Assembly: GCA_900315565.1 (NCBI GenBank)
Contig: OMZS01000002.1
Coordinates: forward strand, 161,767 to 225,766
Length of the DNA: 64,000 bases
Direction: 5' to 3'
Source of the DNA: an uncultured Prevotellaceae bacterium
GTDB taxonomy: Bacteria; Bacteroidota; Bacteroidia; Bacteroidales; Bacteroidaceae
Shown here: positions 53,969-62,428 of the stretch, piece after piece
How positions within the stretch are numbered: the stretch's first letter is position 1
How the letters are laid out: each line of letters opens with the position of its first letter
Position numbers and translations under genes: made by a program
The notes under the pieces: model-generated
Databases searched by the model: none
What the model was told of the DNA's origin: nothing
Seen by the model: only the letters and a program-made list of their open reading frames with translations

Positions 53969-56389
53969 ATGGAACTGAAGAGAATAATCAACACTTCGGT
54001 AGCAGTGCGCGTCACACAACTGGTTTTGCTGGTTGTGGCTGTGCTGTTGTTGATGTTCGAGGTGTGGGAGATGGTTTATGTCAGGCGGATTGTGGTGCAA
54101 GAAATGGACCAGCAGACCACCATCGCCCTGGAAGGTGCCGTGAAGGTAATCGACAAGCACGTGTCGAACGTTGAGTCGTCGGTCAACACGGCGGCTTCGT
54201 ATGCCTACATGTTCGCCCCGCATGAGACGCTTGCCTACACATTCCTGGAGTCGCTGATTGATGGAAACGTGGATATTGCAGCCGTGACATTGCTCTACAA
54301 AGGCAACTATTTCCCCGTTCAGGGGCGCTACTTCGCGCCTACCATCTCGCGCGACCCCAAGACGTTGAAGCTTGAACGATATGACCTTTGTGAATCGGAA
54401 AACCATTTCAAATATCTGGAAACCGACAGCAACTGGGTGTATAGCAACAAACTCGACGGGCCCTACTGGTGTCTGCCTTTTGTTGACTCGATGAAAACCG
54501 ACCGCACATTTATCACTTATTCTGTGCCTTTGCACGACGTGCGCGGCAGCACCTATGCTGTGCTTTGCGCGGCGGTTGACCTCGAATGGATTCAGTCGGT
54601 GGTGGAGTCGTCTAAGCCCTTCACGTTCTCCTATGTGAGTTTGCTGAGCCGCGACGGAAAATATCTTTATCATCCCGACCCCAAGTATATACTCACCCAC
54701 AAGGTGCTCGACGTGGCCCGGCAGACCAACAATGCCGAGGAATACGAGCTGATGAAAAAGATGCTGGACGGCCAAAAAGGCCACATGATGGTGAGTGCTT
54801 CGTCAACTCCGCTGGCCGACAGCAAAGAGCTGACAGGCGATTACGCAGTTTATTATGCCCCCATCGAGCGGGTGAAATGGGGCATTGCCTACACATTCCC
54901 AAAAGACGAGATTCTGAAAGACCCCAACAAACTCATTAGAAACATGTTGTTTCTGGTGCTTTTGCTCTTGTGTTTGATTTTCGCAATCGTTTTTATGGTC
55001 ATTCGCTCGCAGCTGAAACCGTTGAGCGCACTGGCCGACTCAACGCGCGACATTGCCAAAGGAAACTTTAACGTCAGCCTGCCCGAAATAAAGACTGAGG
55101 ACGAAATCCGCTATCTGCGCGACTCGTTTGCCGACATGCAGACCTCGCTGGCCAAATATGTGGATGAGCTGCAGCACACCGCAGCCAGCAAGGCAAGTCT
55201 GGAGAGCGAGCTGAAAGTGGCCAGCAACATACAGAAATCCATGCTGCCGAGCGAGGTGCAGGCCGATGAGAAGCACGACGATGTTGACGTCTTCGGAATG
55301 CTGAAACCAGCCAAGGAGGTGGGCGGCGACTTCTACGACTTCTACGTCCGCGACGAGAAACTGCTCTTCTGCATTGGCGACGTGAGCGGAAAAGGCGTTC
55401 CTGCCGCACTGGTGATGGCCGTCATCAGGTCGTTGTTCCGCAACTTGTCGGCCCACGAGAGCAATCCCTCGCGCATCGTCTCGGCTATCAACGAAACCAT
55501 GGCCAGCCAAAACAGGTCGAACATGTTTGCCACGCTGTTTGTGGGCGTTTTCGATCTTCCCACCGGCCGCCTTCACTATTGCAATGCGGGACACAACTCG
55601 CCGCTGATTATCGGACAAAGCACCGAAAAACTGTCCGTTGACTCGAATGTCCCCGTGGGGGTTTCGCCAGACTGGAAATTTACGGAGCAAGATGCGCTGA
55701 TTGACCCTGGCCATACCTTGTTCTTATATACCGACGGACTCACCGAAGCCGAGGACAGCGAGAACAGGCAATTTGGCGAAAAACGCGTGGAGGAGATGGC
55801 CAATAGGCTGGCTGACAAGTTGGCACAGGCATCGGCTGACAGCGCTCACCACCATGCCGAAACGATTGTCAAAGCATTTGCCGACGGCGTGAACGATTTT
55901 GTGGGCGGAGCCACACAGAGCGACGACCTCACCCTGCTGGCCATTGATTATACCAAAAAGCAGAAAGATGTGATCCTGAAGCGCAGCATCACGCTGCCTA
56001 ACGATGTGAATGAGATACCACAGCTCAACGTTTTCATTGACGGTATTTGCGAGTCGTTAGAGCTCGACGCATCAACAACCATGCAACTCAATCTGGCAGT
56101 AGAGGAGGCCGTGGTCAACGTGATGAAGTATGCTTATCCGCTGGGCTTCAATGGCGAAGTGATAGTAGAGGGGCAGGCCGATGACTCTGAGCTGAAAATC
56201 ATCATCAGCGACCAGGGAGCACCTTTCGACCCCACGGCAAAAACCGATGCCGACATCACTCTCTCGGCAGAAGACCGGCCCATTGGCGGACTTGGCATAT
56301 TTCTTGTTAGGCAATACATGGACTCCATCAACTACGAGCGGGTGGACGGCACCAACGTGCTGACGCTGCTGAAAAGCTTGAATAAATGA
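53969..56389 (+). CDS. Membrane sensor PP2C/SpoIIE phosphatase fused to RsbW-like kinase domain
   Basis: An 806-residue signalling protein. Domain order: a transmembrane helix (VTQLVLLVVAVLLLMFEVWE), an outside sensor region of about 270 residues of the dCache type, a second helix (NMLFLVLLLLCLIFAIVFMV), HAMP, coiled coil, and a SpoIIE-type phosphatase (KEVGGDFYDFYV, GDVSGKGVPAALVMAVIRSL, YTDGLTEAED, QSDDLTLLAI). The C-terminus is an anti-sigma-type ATPase (NLAVEEAVVNVMKYAYPLGF, ISDQGAPFDP, GGLGIFLV). RsbU and RsbW functions are thus in one chain, and the matching STAS protein is the next gene. The start MELKRIINTS is preferred to 53936 because an A-rich stretch precedes it. Confidence 0.92.
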   Translation: MELKRIINTSVAVRVTQLVLLVVAVLLLMFEVWEMVYVRRIVVQEMDQQTTIALEGAVKVIDKHVSNVESSVNTAASYAYMFAPHETLAYTFLESLIDGNVDIAAVTLLYKGNYFPVQGRYFAPTISRDPKTLKLERYDLCESENHFKYLETDSNWVYSNKLDGPYWCLPFVDSMKTDRTFITYSVPLHDVRGSTYAVLCAAVDLEWIQSVVESSKPFTFSYVSLLSRDGKYLYHPDPKYILTHKVLDVARQTNNAEEYELMKKMLDGQKGHMMVSASSTPLADSKELTGDYAVYYAPIERVKWGIAYTFPKDEILKDPNKLIRNMLFLVLLLLCLIFAIVFMVIRSQLKPLSALADSTRDIAKGNFNVSLPEIKTEDEIRYLRDSFADMQTSLAKYVDELQHTAASKASLESELKVASNIQKSMLPSEVQADEKHDDVDVFGMLKPAKEVGGDFYDFYVRDEKLLFCIGDVSGKGVPAALVMAVIRSLFRNLSAHESNPSRIVSAINETMASQNRSNMFATLFVGVFDLPTGRLHYCNAGHNSPLIIGQSTEKLSVDSNVPVGVSPDWKFTEQDALIDPGHTLFLYTDGLTEAEDSENRQFGEKRVEEMANRLADKLAQASADSAHHHAETIVKAFADGVNDFVGGATQSDDLTLLAIDYTKKQKDVILKRSITLPNDVNEIPQLNVFIDGICESLELDASTTMQLNLAVEEAVVNVMKYAYPLGFNGEVIVEGQADDSELKIIISDQGAPFDPTAKTDADITLSAEDRPIGGLGIFLVRQYMDSINYERVDGTNVLTLLKSLNK

Positions 56390-56468
56390 TGGCGAAAACG
56401 AGTACTGTGGCAATAACGATGGAGATAATAAATACAGAAATTATTAATCACCTAAACCATACGATGAT

Positions 56469-56771
56469 ATGATAACAACAATTAAAGAAGAGAATGGCAA
56501 CCTGGTTGCAGTTTTCGAAGGACGTCTCGACACTGCTGCTGCTACGCAGACCGAGAAGGACGTGAAACCCATTATCGAGAGTGAAGGAAGCGATGTTATT
56601 TTGGATTGTCATCAGCTGACGTATATCTCGTCGAGTGGGCTGCGCATTTTCTTGGGCATTTTGAAAACCGTGAAGCCCAAGGGAAATCATGTATATATCA
56701 CCGGATTGAACGAAGACCTGAAAAACGTGTTTGCCATGACAGGTTTCTCGAATCTGTTTGAATTTAAATAA
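56469..56771 (+). CDS. STAS-domain anti-sigma-factor antagonist
   Basis: A 100-residue SpoIIAA/RsbV-like protein. The key segment VILDCHQLTYISSSGLRIFL has the phosphorylated Ser in the SSG motif. It should be phosphorylated by the kinase domain and dephosphorylated by the phosphatase domain encoded 80 bases upstream. What the unphosphorylated form then releases is not encoded nearby, since no sigma-factor gene is visible. Confidence 0.92.
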   Translation: MITTIKEENGNLVAVFEGRLDTAAATQTEKDVKPIIESEGSDVILDCHQLTYISSSGLRIFLGILKTVKPKGNHVYITGLNEDLKNVFAMTGFSNLFEFK

Positions 56772-56807
56772 TGGATTATTCGACTTTCACTAGTAAAGTA
56801 AACAAGA

Positions 56808-56920
56808 AGTTCAAGTAGTTTCAAGGAGTTCAAGACATCAGCCTTAGCTCTGAGACAATTTTCAGAAGAAAGAAGCAGGAATAAAGCTGTTGTCTTAAAC
56901 TCCTTGTAACTACTTGAACT
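56808..56920. repeat. Hairpin of the AGTTCAAGGAGTTCAAG family
   Basis: Two 30-base arms (56808-56837 and 56891-56920), beginning AGTTCAAGTAGTTTCAAGGA, are reverse complements with two mismatches around a 53-base loop. It separates the STAS gene from the RelA/SpoT gene. Confidence 0.85.
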
Positions 56921-56961
56921 CCTTGAACTACAAATAGTTGAGAGCTTTCGAAACTTTAGTA

Positions 56962-58056
56962 ATGGATTATACACTCGACGCAAACGGAGAGGCTTTGCTG
57001 GCCCAATATAAAAAACTGCTGCCACAGCTGGAATGGCTGTTGCAGACAGCTTATGACCGATTGGAGAGCATTATCAGGCAACAAGGCATCTATGTCACTG
57101 CAATCGAGGGTAGAGTAAAAAAAGAAGAGTCGCTCAAAGGAAAACTGGAGCTCAAGGGCAGCAAATATTCTTGTCTTGAGGATATTACCGATTTGGTGGG
57201 ACTGCGCGTCATCACATTCTACAACGATGATGTTGACAAAGTGGCGGCGCTGGTGAACCGCATTTTCGAGATTGACTGGAGCCACTCTGTTGACAAGCGC
57301 AAACTGCATGAGTTGAACAGCTTTGGCTACAACTCGTTGCACTATGTGTGCAGGTTGCCACGCCAGTTGGTGAAAGACACCGAGATTGCCAACTTGCGCT
57401 TTGAGTTGCAAATGCGCACAGCTTTGCAGCATGCATGGTCAACCATTGAGCACGACATTGGCTACAAGTTTGATATCAAGATTCCGCGCGAGCATCTGCG
57501 GCAGTTCAACCGGCTGGCGGGCATGCTCGAACTGGTTGACGACGAGTTTAGCCGACTGCGCAATGTTGTTGCCGGCTATCGCCGAAAAGTGCAGGGTTTT
57601 GTCAAGTCGGGGCAGTTCGACGAGGTGCCGCTCTCGGTAAAGACTTATCGCAGTTATCTGGAGTTGCGGCCTCTCGACCGCCTCAATCAGCGTATTGCGG
57701 CCGTCAATCAGGCCGAGCTTTTTACTGCGTCGCTGCTGCCTTTTTTCGATTTGCTGCAGTCTTTTGGTTTCAAGACTTTGGGCGATGTGCAGCGATTCAT
57801 TGCCGACAACTCCGATGATGCCTACAAACTCGCCATTATTCAGCTGGCCGCTACCGACCTCGACATTCTTTCCGAGTCAATCGGGATGCAAAATCTCTGT
57901 TTTGTTTATGTGCTGAAGCAGGGTAGGGGCGTTGAGGGCGTGAAGTTTGTTTACGACATGCTGAATCCGCGCCAGGCGAGCAATGCCTATCTGGCCGAGA
58001 TGCTGGTTAAACATGCCGTTGCACTGCCATTCGCGCAACGTTATAAAGATGATTGA
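56962..58056 (+). CDS. RelA/SpoT-domain protein, probable alarmone synthetase
   Basis: A 364-residue protein whose first 200 residues are a RelA/SpoT nucleotidyltransferase: KGSKYSCLEDITDLVGLRVI, NSFGYNSLHYVCRLPRQL and FELQMRTALQHAWSTIEHDI followed by GYK. These motifs bind ATP and GDP/GTP in (p)ppGpp synthetases. There is no HD hydrolase domain and no TGS/ACT regulatory part, but a helical C-terminal region of about 150 residues is present. An HD protein is encoded ten bases downstream. Start at 56962; the ORF from 56938 begins at TTG. Activity could be (p)ppGpp or (pp)pApp; not decidable here. Confidence 0.85.
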   Translation: MDYTLDANGEALLAQYKKLLPQLEWLLQTAYDRLESIIRQQGIYVTAIEGRVKKEESLKGKLELKGSKYSCLEDITDLVGLRVITFYNDDVDKVAALVNRIFEIDWSHSVDKRKLHELNSFGYNSLHYVCRLPRQLVKDTEIANLRFELQMRTALQHAWSTIEHDIGYKFDIKIPREHLRQFNRLAGMLELVDDEFSRLRNVVAGYRRKVQGFVKSGQFDEVPLSVKTYRSYLELRPLDRLNQRIAAVNQAELFTASLLPFFDLLQSFGFKTLGDVQRFIADNSDDAYKLAIIQLAATDLDILSESIGMQNLCFVYVLKQGRGVEGVKFVYDMLNPRQASNAYLAEMLVKHAVALPFAQRYKDD

Positions 58057-58065
58057 TAACTGTTT

Positions 58066-58650
58066 ATGAAAGAAAAGTCAATTGACTCAAGCCTGCTCGA
58101 CCGAGCCATTTTGTTTGCCGTGAAAGCCCATGCCGACACCGAGCGAAAGGGAAAGGGCTTCCCCTATATTGTGCATCCGCTGGAAGCGATGGCTATTGTG
58201 GCCACCATGACCAATGACCAGGAACTGTTGGCAGCGGCTGTGTTGCACGATACCATCGAGGATACCGACACCACCATGGAACAGCTTTGCGCAGAGTTTG
58301 GACCGCGGGTGGCAAAACTGGTTGAGACCGAAACCGACCAGCATTTTTCTGCCGATAAAGCCTTGACATGGCACCAGCGCAAGCAAGAAAGCCTGAACCG
58401 GCTTGCCTCGGCTTCGCGCGACGCGATGATAGTGGCTCTTGGCGACAAACTCTCGAACATGCGAGGCATTGCCCAGGATTATGCGGCGCTCGGTGACGAG
58501 TTGTGGCAACGGTTCAACGTGAAGGCCAAAGCCGACCATGCCTGGCGATTCCGCCAACTGGCAGAGGTATTGAAACCGCTTGGCGAAACATTTGCCTATC
58601 AGGAGTTCAGAAAATTGGTGGAACAGGTTTTTGGCGAGGAGAATGGCTAA
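58066..58650 (+). CDS. HD-domain phosphohydrolase, SpoT/MESH1-like
   Basis: A 194-residue HD protein. Motifs of the SpoT-type hydrolase are present: FAVKAHADTERKGKGFPYIV followed by HPLEA, AAVLHDTIEDTDT (HDxxED) and DKLSNMRGIAQDY (catalytic Asp in a DKLSN context). It starts ten bases after the RelA/SpoT gene and is surely co-transcribed, so the pair looks like a synthetase and hydrolase split over two chains. The expected product is GDP or GTP from (p)ppGpp. Confidence 0.87.
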   Translation: MKEKSIDSSLLDRAILFAVKAHADTERKGKGFPYIVHPLEAMAIVATMTNDQELLAAAVLHDTIEDTDTTMEQLCAEFGPRVAKLVETETDQHFSADKALTWHQRKQESLNRLASASRDAMIVALGDKLSNMRGIAQDYAALGDELWQRFNVKAKADHAWRFRQLAEVLKPLGETFAYQEFRKLVEQVFGEENG

Positions 58651-58723
58651 TAAACAGTGAGGAAGGAATGCTGACAATAAATAAACTACATACATACTAA
58701 CACTAAAAACAATAAGCAAAAGA

Positions 58724-60835
58724 ATGAAAAAGAGTTTTATTCTTCTAGCAATGCTTCTGCTACCGTTGGCGGCATTGGCACAAACAAAGTCGTGGACAGC
58801 CGATAACGGCAACGGAACCTACACCAATCCGCTTTTCTACGACGAGTTTTCTGATCCCGACATCCTTCGCGTAGGCGACGACTACTATTTGGCCGGAACC
58901 ACCATGCACACCGTGCCGGGACTGGTCATCTTGCACTCGAAAGACTTGGTCAACTGGGAGAATGTAAGTTATTGTTTCGACCGTTTCGATTTCAAAGACG
59001 ACGAGTTTTCGCTGCGCAACCATAAGGAAATTTACGGTCAGGGCATTTGGGCTCCCTGTATCCGCTATGCCAACGGACAATTCTATATTTACTCCAACGT
59101 CAACGGAAAGGGTTTGCAGTGTTACACAAGCAAGGATATTCATGGCCCGTGGAAGCACCACAACATGAAGGGGCGCATCTACGACCTGAGTGTTCTCTTC
59201 GATGATGACGGGAAGATATATGCCATTCATGGCTATGGCGAGGTGAAATGCACCGAGCTGAAAGCTGACATGAGCGGTCCAATAGATGAAACCGAGCGGG
59301 TGATTATTCCCGAAGGCAGCTCAGTGGGCGAAGGTCACCACATGTACAAAATCAACGGCATGTACTACCTCATTTCCACTGACTACCGCCCCAATGGGCG
59401 AACCCTCTGTTCGCGTTCGAAGAGCATTTGGGGACCCTACGAGACCTGCGTAATTACTGCCGACGAAACCTTCGGCTACCATGCCGCCTCACTCACGCAA
59501 GTGCCTGAGGGCGAGCAGTATCGCATTGGTCACGATGGCACCAAGTTTGGCATTCCAGAGGTTGACAAAGACGCTACGGCTTGCACCAATATTCACCAGG
59601 GTGGTATTGTGCAGACCCAGAAGGGCGACTGGTATGCTCTGTTGATGATGGACTTTCATTCTATTGGACGCACCGTGACGCTGGCTCCCATCACATGGAA
59701 AGACGGATGGCCCATGCTGGGGTTGGAGGGCAACCTGGGACGTGCGCCTCGCACATGGTTCAAGCCTGAGATTGAGAAACGGGGTGGAGAGGCCGAAACG
59801 AAGGCGTTTCAGCCCCATGCTCCTTACGAACGAAACGAGAATTTCAACGGAAAGGTTCTGGGCCGTGTGTGGCAGTGGAATCATAATCCCGATGACACGA
59901 AATGGAGCCTGACTGCAGGCCGCCTGCGCCTAAAGACAATGCCCGCCGAGCAGTTGATGTGGGCACGTAACACTCTTACCCAACGTGCCATTGGTCCCAC
60001 TTCGGTGACTACTGTCGAGCTCTACACCCAGGGCTTGAAAGATGGTGATGTGGCTGGCTTGGGCAACATCAATGTGCCTTGCTCATGGATTGGCATTGTG
60101 AAGGATGGCAAGGCGCTGACGCTCCGCTGGTTTGAGCAGGCCACCAACGATACTATTAATGTGCCCGTTTCGTCTAGTGAAATGGGGAATAAGATTTGGC
60201 TGCGCATGGAAGGCGATTTTGACCACGACCGTGCCACCTATTATTATTCGTTCGATGGCAAGACGTTCCAGCCGCTTGGGCGCGAGATGAAACTTAGTTA
60301 TCAGCTCATCTCCTTCCAAGGCTCACGAGTCTCACTTTTCGCCTTCAACAAAAACGGAAAGAATGGAGGCTATGCAGAATTCGACAATTTCTGCGTTGAA
60401 GAGCCAATGGCAGACCGAAGCCAAAACATTCCTTACGGCAAATCTTTCCGTATTATCAACGTGGCCACAGGGCTGCCCATGGTGGCTTTGGAGCATGGCT
60501 TAATCTACGACACCGAAGCCTCAAACCACTCGCCACAAACACGTTTCCGCCTGATTGACCGTGGACAGGGCAAGGTGGCGCTGCAATGTGAGGATGGCCG
60601 ATACGTGTTTGTGTCGGGTTACGGATTGCCTGGTGACGTGCGTCTCACCAAAGACGAGTCGCTGGCAGAAGAATTTTTGTGGCAAGACTATCTGAACCGC
60701 GAGTTTATGCTGATGTCGATACGCACTCATCGGTACATAGGCAAGAGTCCCACAACGGGAAGTCCCTATTCTATGGATTTCACAGGAGCTGATCCTGCCC
60801 GTCGGAACGGGGCTGTGCTTCGCTGGGAGGAGTAG
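58724..60835 (+). CDS. Glycoside hydrolase family 43
   Basis: A 703-residue exported enzyme with signal peptide MKKSFILLAMLLLPLAALAQ. The five-blade propeller begins YTNPLFYDEFSDPDILRVGD, with the catalytic base in DPD, the pKa-modulating Asp near YDLSVLFDDDG and the acid in EGSSVGEGHHMYKINGMYYL. A second domain of the DUF1349/concanavalin type follows (ENFNGKVLGRVWQWNHNPDD), and the end resembles a beta-trefoil-like region. Likely beta-xylosidase or arabinofuranosidase acting on plant polysaccharide. It stands alone, not in a SusCD-type locus. Its last 56 bases overlap the convergent kinase gene. Confidence 0.9.
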   Translation: MKKSFILLAMLLLPLAALAQTKSWTADNGNGTYTNPLFYDEFSDPDILRVGDDYYLAGTTMHTVPGLVILHSKDLVNWENVSYCFDRFDFKDDEFSLRNHKEIYGQGIWAPCIRYANGQFYIYSNVNGKGLQCYTSKDIHGPWKHHNMKGRIYDLSVLFDDDGKIYAIHGYGEVKCTELKADMSGPIDETERVIIPEGSSVGEGHHMYKINGMYYLISTDYRPNGRTLCSRSKSIWGPYETCVITADETFGYHAASLTQVPEGEQYRIGHDGTKFGIPEVDKDATACTNIHQGGIVQTQKGDWYALLMMDFHSIGRTVTLAPITWKDGWPMLGLEGNLGRAPRTWFKPEIEKRGGEAETKAFQPHAPYERNENFNGKVLGRVWQWNHNPDDTKWSLTAGRLRLKTMPAEQLMWARNTLTQRAIGPTSVTTVELYTQGLKDGDVAGLGNINVPCSWIGIVKDGKALTLRWFEQATNDTINVPVSSSEMGNKIWLRMEGDFDHDRATYYYSFDGKTFQPLGREMKLSYQLISFQGSRVSLFAFNKNGKNGGYAEFDNFCVEEPMADRSQNIPYGKSFRIINVATGLPMVALEHGLIYDTEASNHSPQTRFRLIDRGQGKVALQCEDGRYVFVSGYGLPGDVRLTKDESLAEEFLWQDYLNREFMLMSIRTHRYIGKSPTTGSPYSMDFTGADPARRNGAVLRWEE

Positions 60836-61448
60836 GCGGAAAGAGTCCGTAGAGATTAGCGTCTATCATGTCGGTGACAATTTGAAAATCGTGAGGATTG
60901 CTCTCGAATTTCACATTGTCACCGTCAACTATTATCAGGTTGCCCTTGTAGCCGCCAATCCATTCCTCATAGCGTTTGTTCAGGCCTTCCAGATAGTCTA
61001 GTCTGATGGTCTGTTCGTATTCGCGGCCGCGCTTCTGAATCTGTGCCACAATGTTTGGAATGCTTGAACGTATATAGATGAGTAAGTCGGGCAATCTGAC
61101 GAGCGACATCATCAGGTCGAACAGGTCGCGATAGTTGTTGAAGTCGCGGTCGCTCATCTTTCCTTGTCCGTGCAGGTTGGGGGCAAAGATACAGGCATCT
61201 TCAAAGATGGTGCGGTCCTGAATGATGTACTCTTTGCTTCTGGATATTTCAACCACTTCCTTAAAGCGTTTGTTGAGGAAGTAAATTTGCAAATTAAACG
61301 ACCAGCGCTCCATGTCCTCGTAGAAGTCTGCGAGGTAGGGATTGTTATCTACAGGCTCGAACCTGGGAGTCCAGCCATACCGTTTGGCAAGCATCTTGGT
61401 GAGTGTGGTCTTGCCGCATCCAATGTTTCCTGCTACTGCTATATGCAT
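60780..61448 (-). CDS. Deoxynucleoside kinase 1, with C-terminal overlap tail
   Basis: A 222-residue salvage kinase of the dNK family that phosphorylates deoxynucleosides. P-loop GNIGCGKTTLTKML, the DR motif in QDRTIFEDACIF, and the lid region QKRGREYEQTIRLDYLEGLN are present. It is a paralog of the next gene. Where the paralog stops (FGLFPNE) this one reads YGLFPPTPPSEAQPRSDGQD and ends after two more Leu; that tail is encoded within the opposite strand of the GH43 gene end. Which base it prefers is not clear. Confidence 0.9.
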   Translation of the reverse strand: MHIAVAGNIGCGKTTLTKMLAKRYGWTPRFEPVDNNPYLADFYEDMERWSFNLQIYFLNKRFKEVVEISRSKEYIIQDRTIFEDACIFAPNLHGQGKMSDRDFNNYRDLFDLMMSLVRLPDLLIYIRSSIPNIVAQIQKRGREYEQTIRLDYLEGLNKRYEEWIGGYKGNLIIVDGDNVKFESNPHDFQIVTDMIDANLYGLFPPTPPSEAQPRSDGQDQLL

Positions 61449-61481
61449 ACGGTTGTTTCCTTTCTTATCTTTTTTTTATTG

Positions 61482-62105
61482 TTATTCGTTGGGGAAGAGT
61501 CCGAATAGCTGGGCATCTATTCTGTCAACAATACTGGCAAAGTCTTTCCGGTTGTTCAGGAAGTCGGTGTTGTCGGCGTCAACTACCATTACGCGCCCTT
61601 TGTATTTGTTGAAAATAAAGTCTTCGTAGCGTTTGTTCAGGTTTTCCAGATACTCCAGCTTGATGCTCTGCTCGTATTCGCGTCCGCGCTTCTGAATGTT
61701 ACCCACCAAGTGCGACAGGCTGGCGCGAAGGTAAATCATCAGGTCGGGCAGCCGCACCACCTGCATCATCTGTTCAAACAGCTCCATGTAGGTGCTGAAG
61801 TCGCGGTCGCTCATGTTTCCCATGGCCTTGTTGTTGGCGGCAAACACATAAACGCCCTCGAAGATAGAGCGGTCTTGCACGATGGTTTCCTTCGAGTTGG
61901 CTATTTCTATAAGGTCGCGGAATCGTTGTTTTAAGAAATAAACTTCCAGATTGAACGACCATCGCGCAATGTCCTTGTAATAGTCGTCCAGATAAGGATT
62001 GAAATCTACAGCCTCAAACTGTGGTTTCCATCCGTAGTGTTTCACCAGCAAGTTGGTGAGCGTGGTTTTTCCACTGCCAATGTTTCCTGCTATGGCTATG
62101 TGCAT
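61482..62105 (-). CDS. Deoxynucleoside kinase 2
   Basis: A 207-residue kinase with P-loop GNIGSGKTTLTNLL, QDRSIFEGVYVF and QKRGREYEQSIKLEYLENLN. It stands 33 bases before its paralog on the same strand; two adjacent dNK genes may make a heterodimer, as known in lactobacilli, or two enzymes with different base preference. The first gene of the pair has a -7 box (TACTTTTG) at 62168-62175 on the minus strand. Confidence 0.9.
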   Translation of the reverse strand: MHIAIAGNIGSGKTTLTNLLVKHYGWKPQFEAVDFNPYLDDYYKDIARWSFNLEVYFLKQRFRDLIEIANSKETIVQDRSIFEGVYVFAANNKAMGNMSDRDFSTYMELFEQMMQVVRLPDLMIYLRASLSHLVGNIQKRGREYEQSIKLEYLENLNKRYEDFIFNKYKGRVMVVDADNTDFLNNRKDFASIVDRIDAQLFGLFPNE

Positions 62106-62167
62106 TTGTTTTTTTGTTTCTTTGTTGGTTGTTTTTCGTGGGTGGTTGTTTTCTGATGATGTTTTTG

Positions 62168-62175
62168 CAAAAGTA
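62168..62175 (-). promoter_or_regulatory. Promoter -7 box for deoxynucleoside kinases
   Basis: On the minus strand TACTTTTG, 63 bases before the start codon at 62105. Confidence 0.6.
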
Positions 62176-62252
62176 CTACCTTTTTGCCGAAAAACGCTGG
62201 TAGAAGCACTAAAAAAAATTAATTTTCTTTTGGCTTTTTACTTGCTAAGTCG

Positions 62253-62260
62253 TACCTTTG
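62253..62260 (+). promoter_or_regulatory. Promoter -7 box for PurF-like gene
   Basis: TACCTTTG with CAGCTG following. It predicts a leader of about 160 bases; no known riboswitch was recognised in it. Confidence 0.7.
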
Positions 62261-62344
62261 CAGCTGAAAAATGATGATGACTGTCTGGGAGGCCCTACAG
62301 GGGCATGTCGGCAGCTTCTCATTTACATATATAAATAGGTGTTT

Positions 62345-62396
62345 TAACTTTCGCCTGATAGGAGTTTCCAGAAGTAAACTTCCTGCAAGCGGAGCT
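62345..62396. repeat. Shortened copy of the ~155-bp element
   Basis: TAACTTTCGCCTGATAGGAG and CTTCCTGCAAGCGG match the two ends of 42578-42745, with the middle missing. It can form AGGAGTTT/AAACTTCCT. It lies in the leader of the PurF-like gene. Confidence 0.6.
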
Positions 62397-62428
62397 TGAT
62401 AAACTTAAGTAGATATTAGTTTTAAGGT

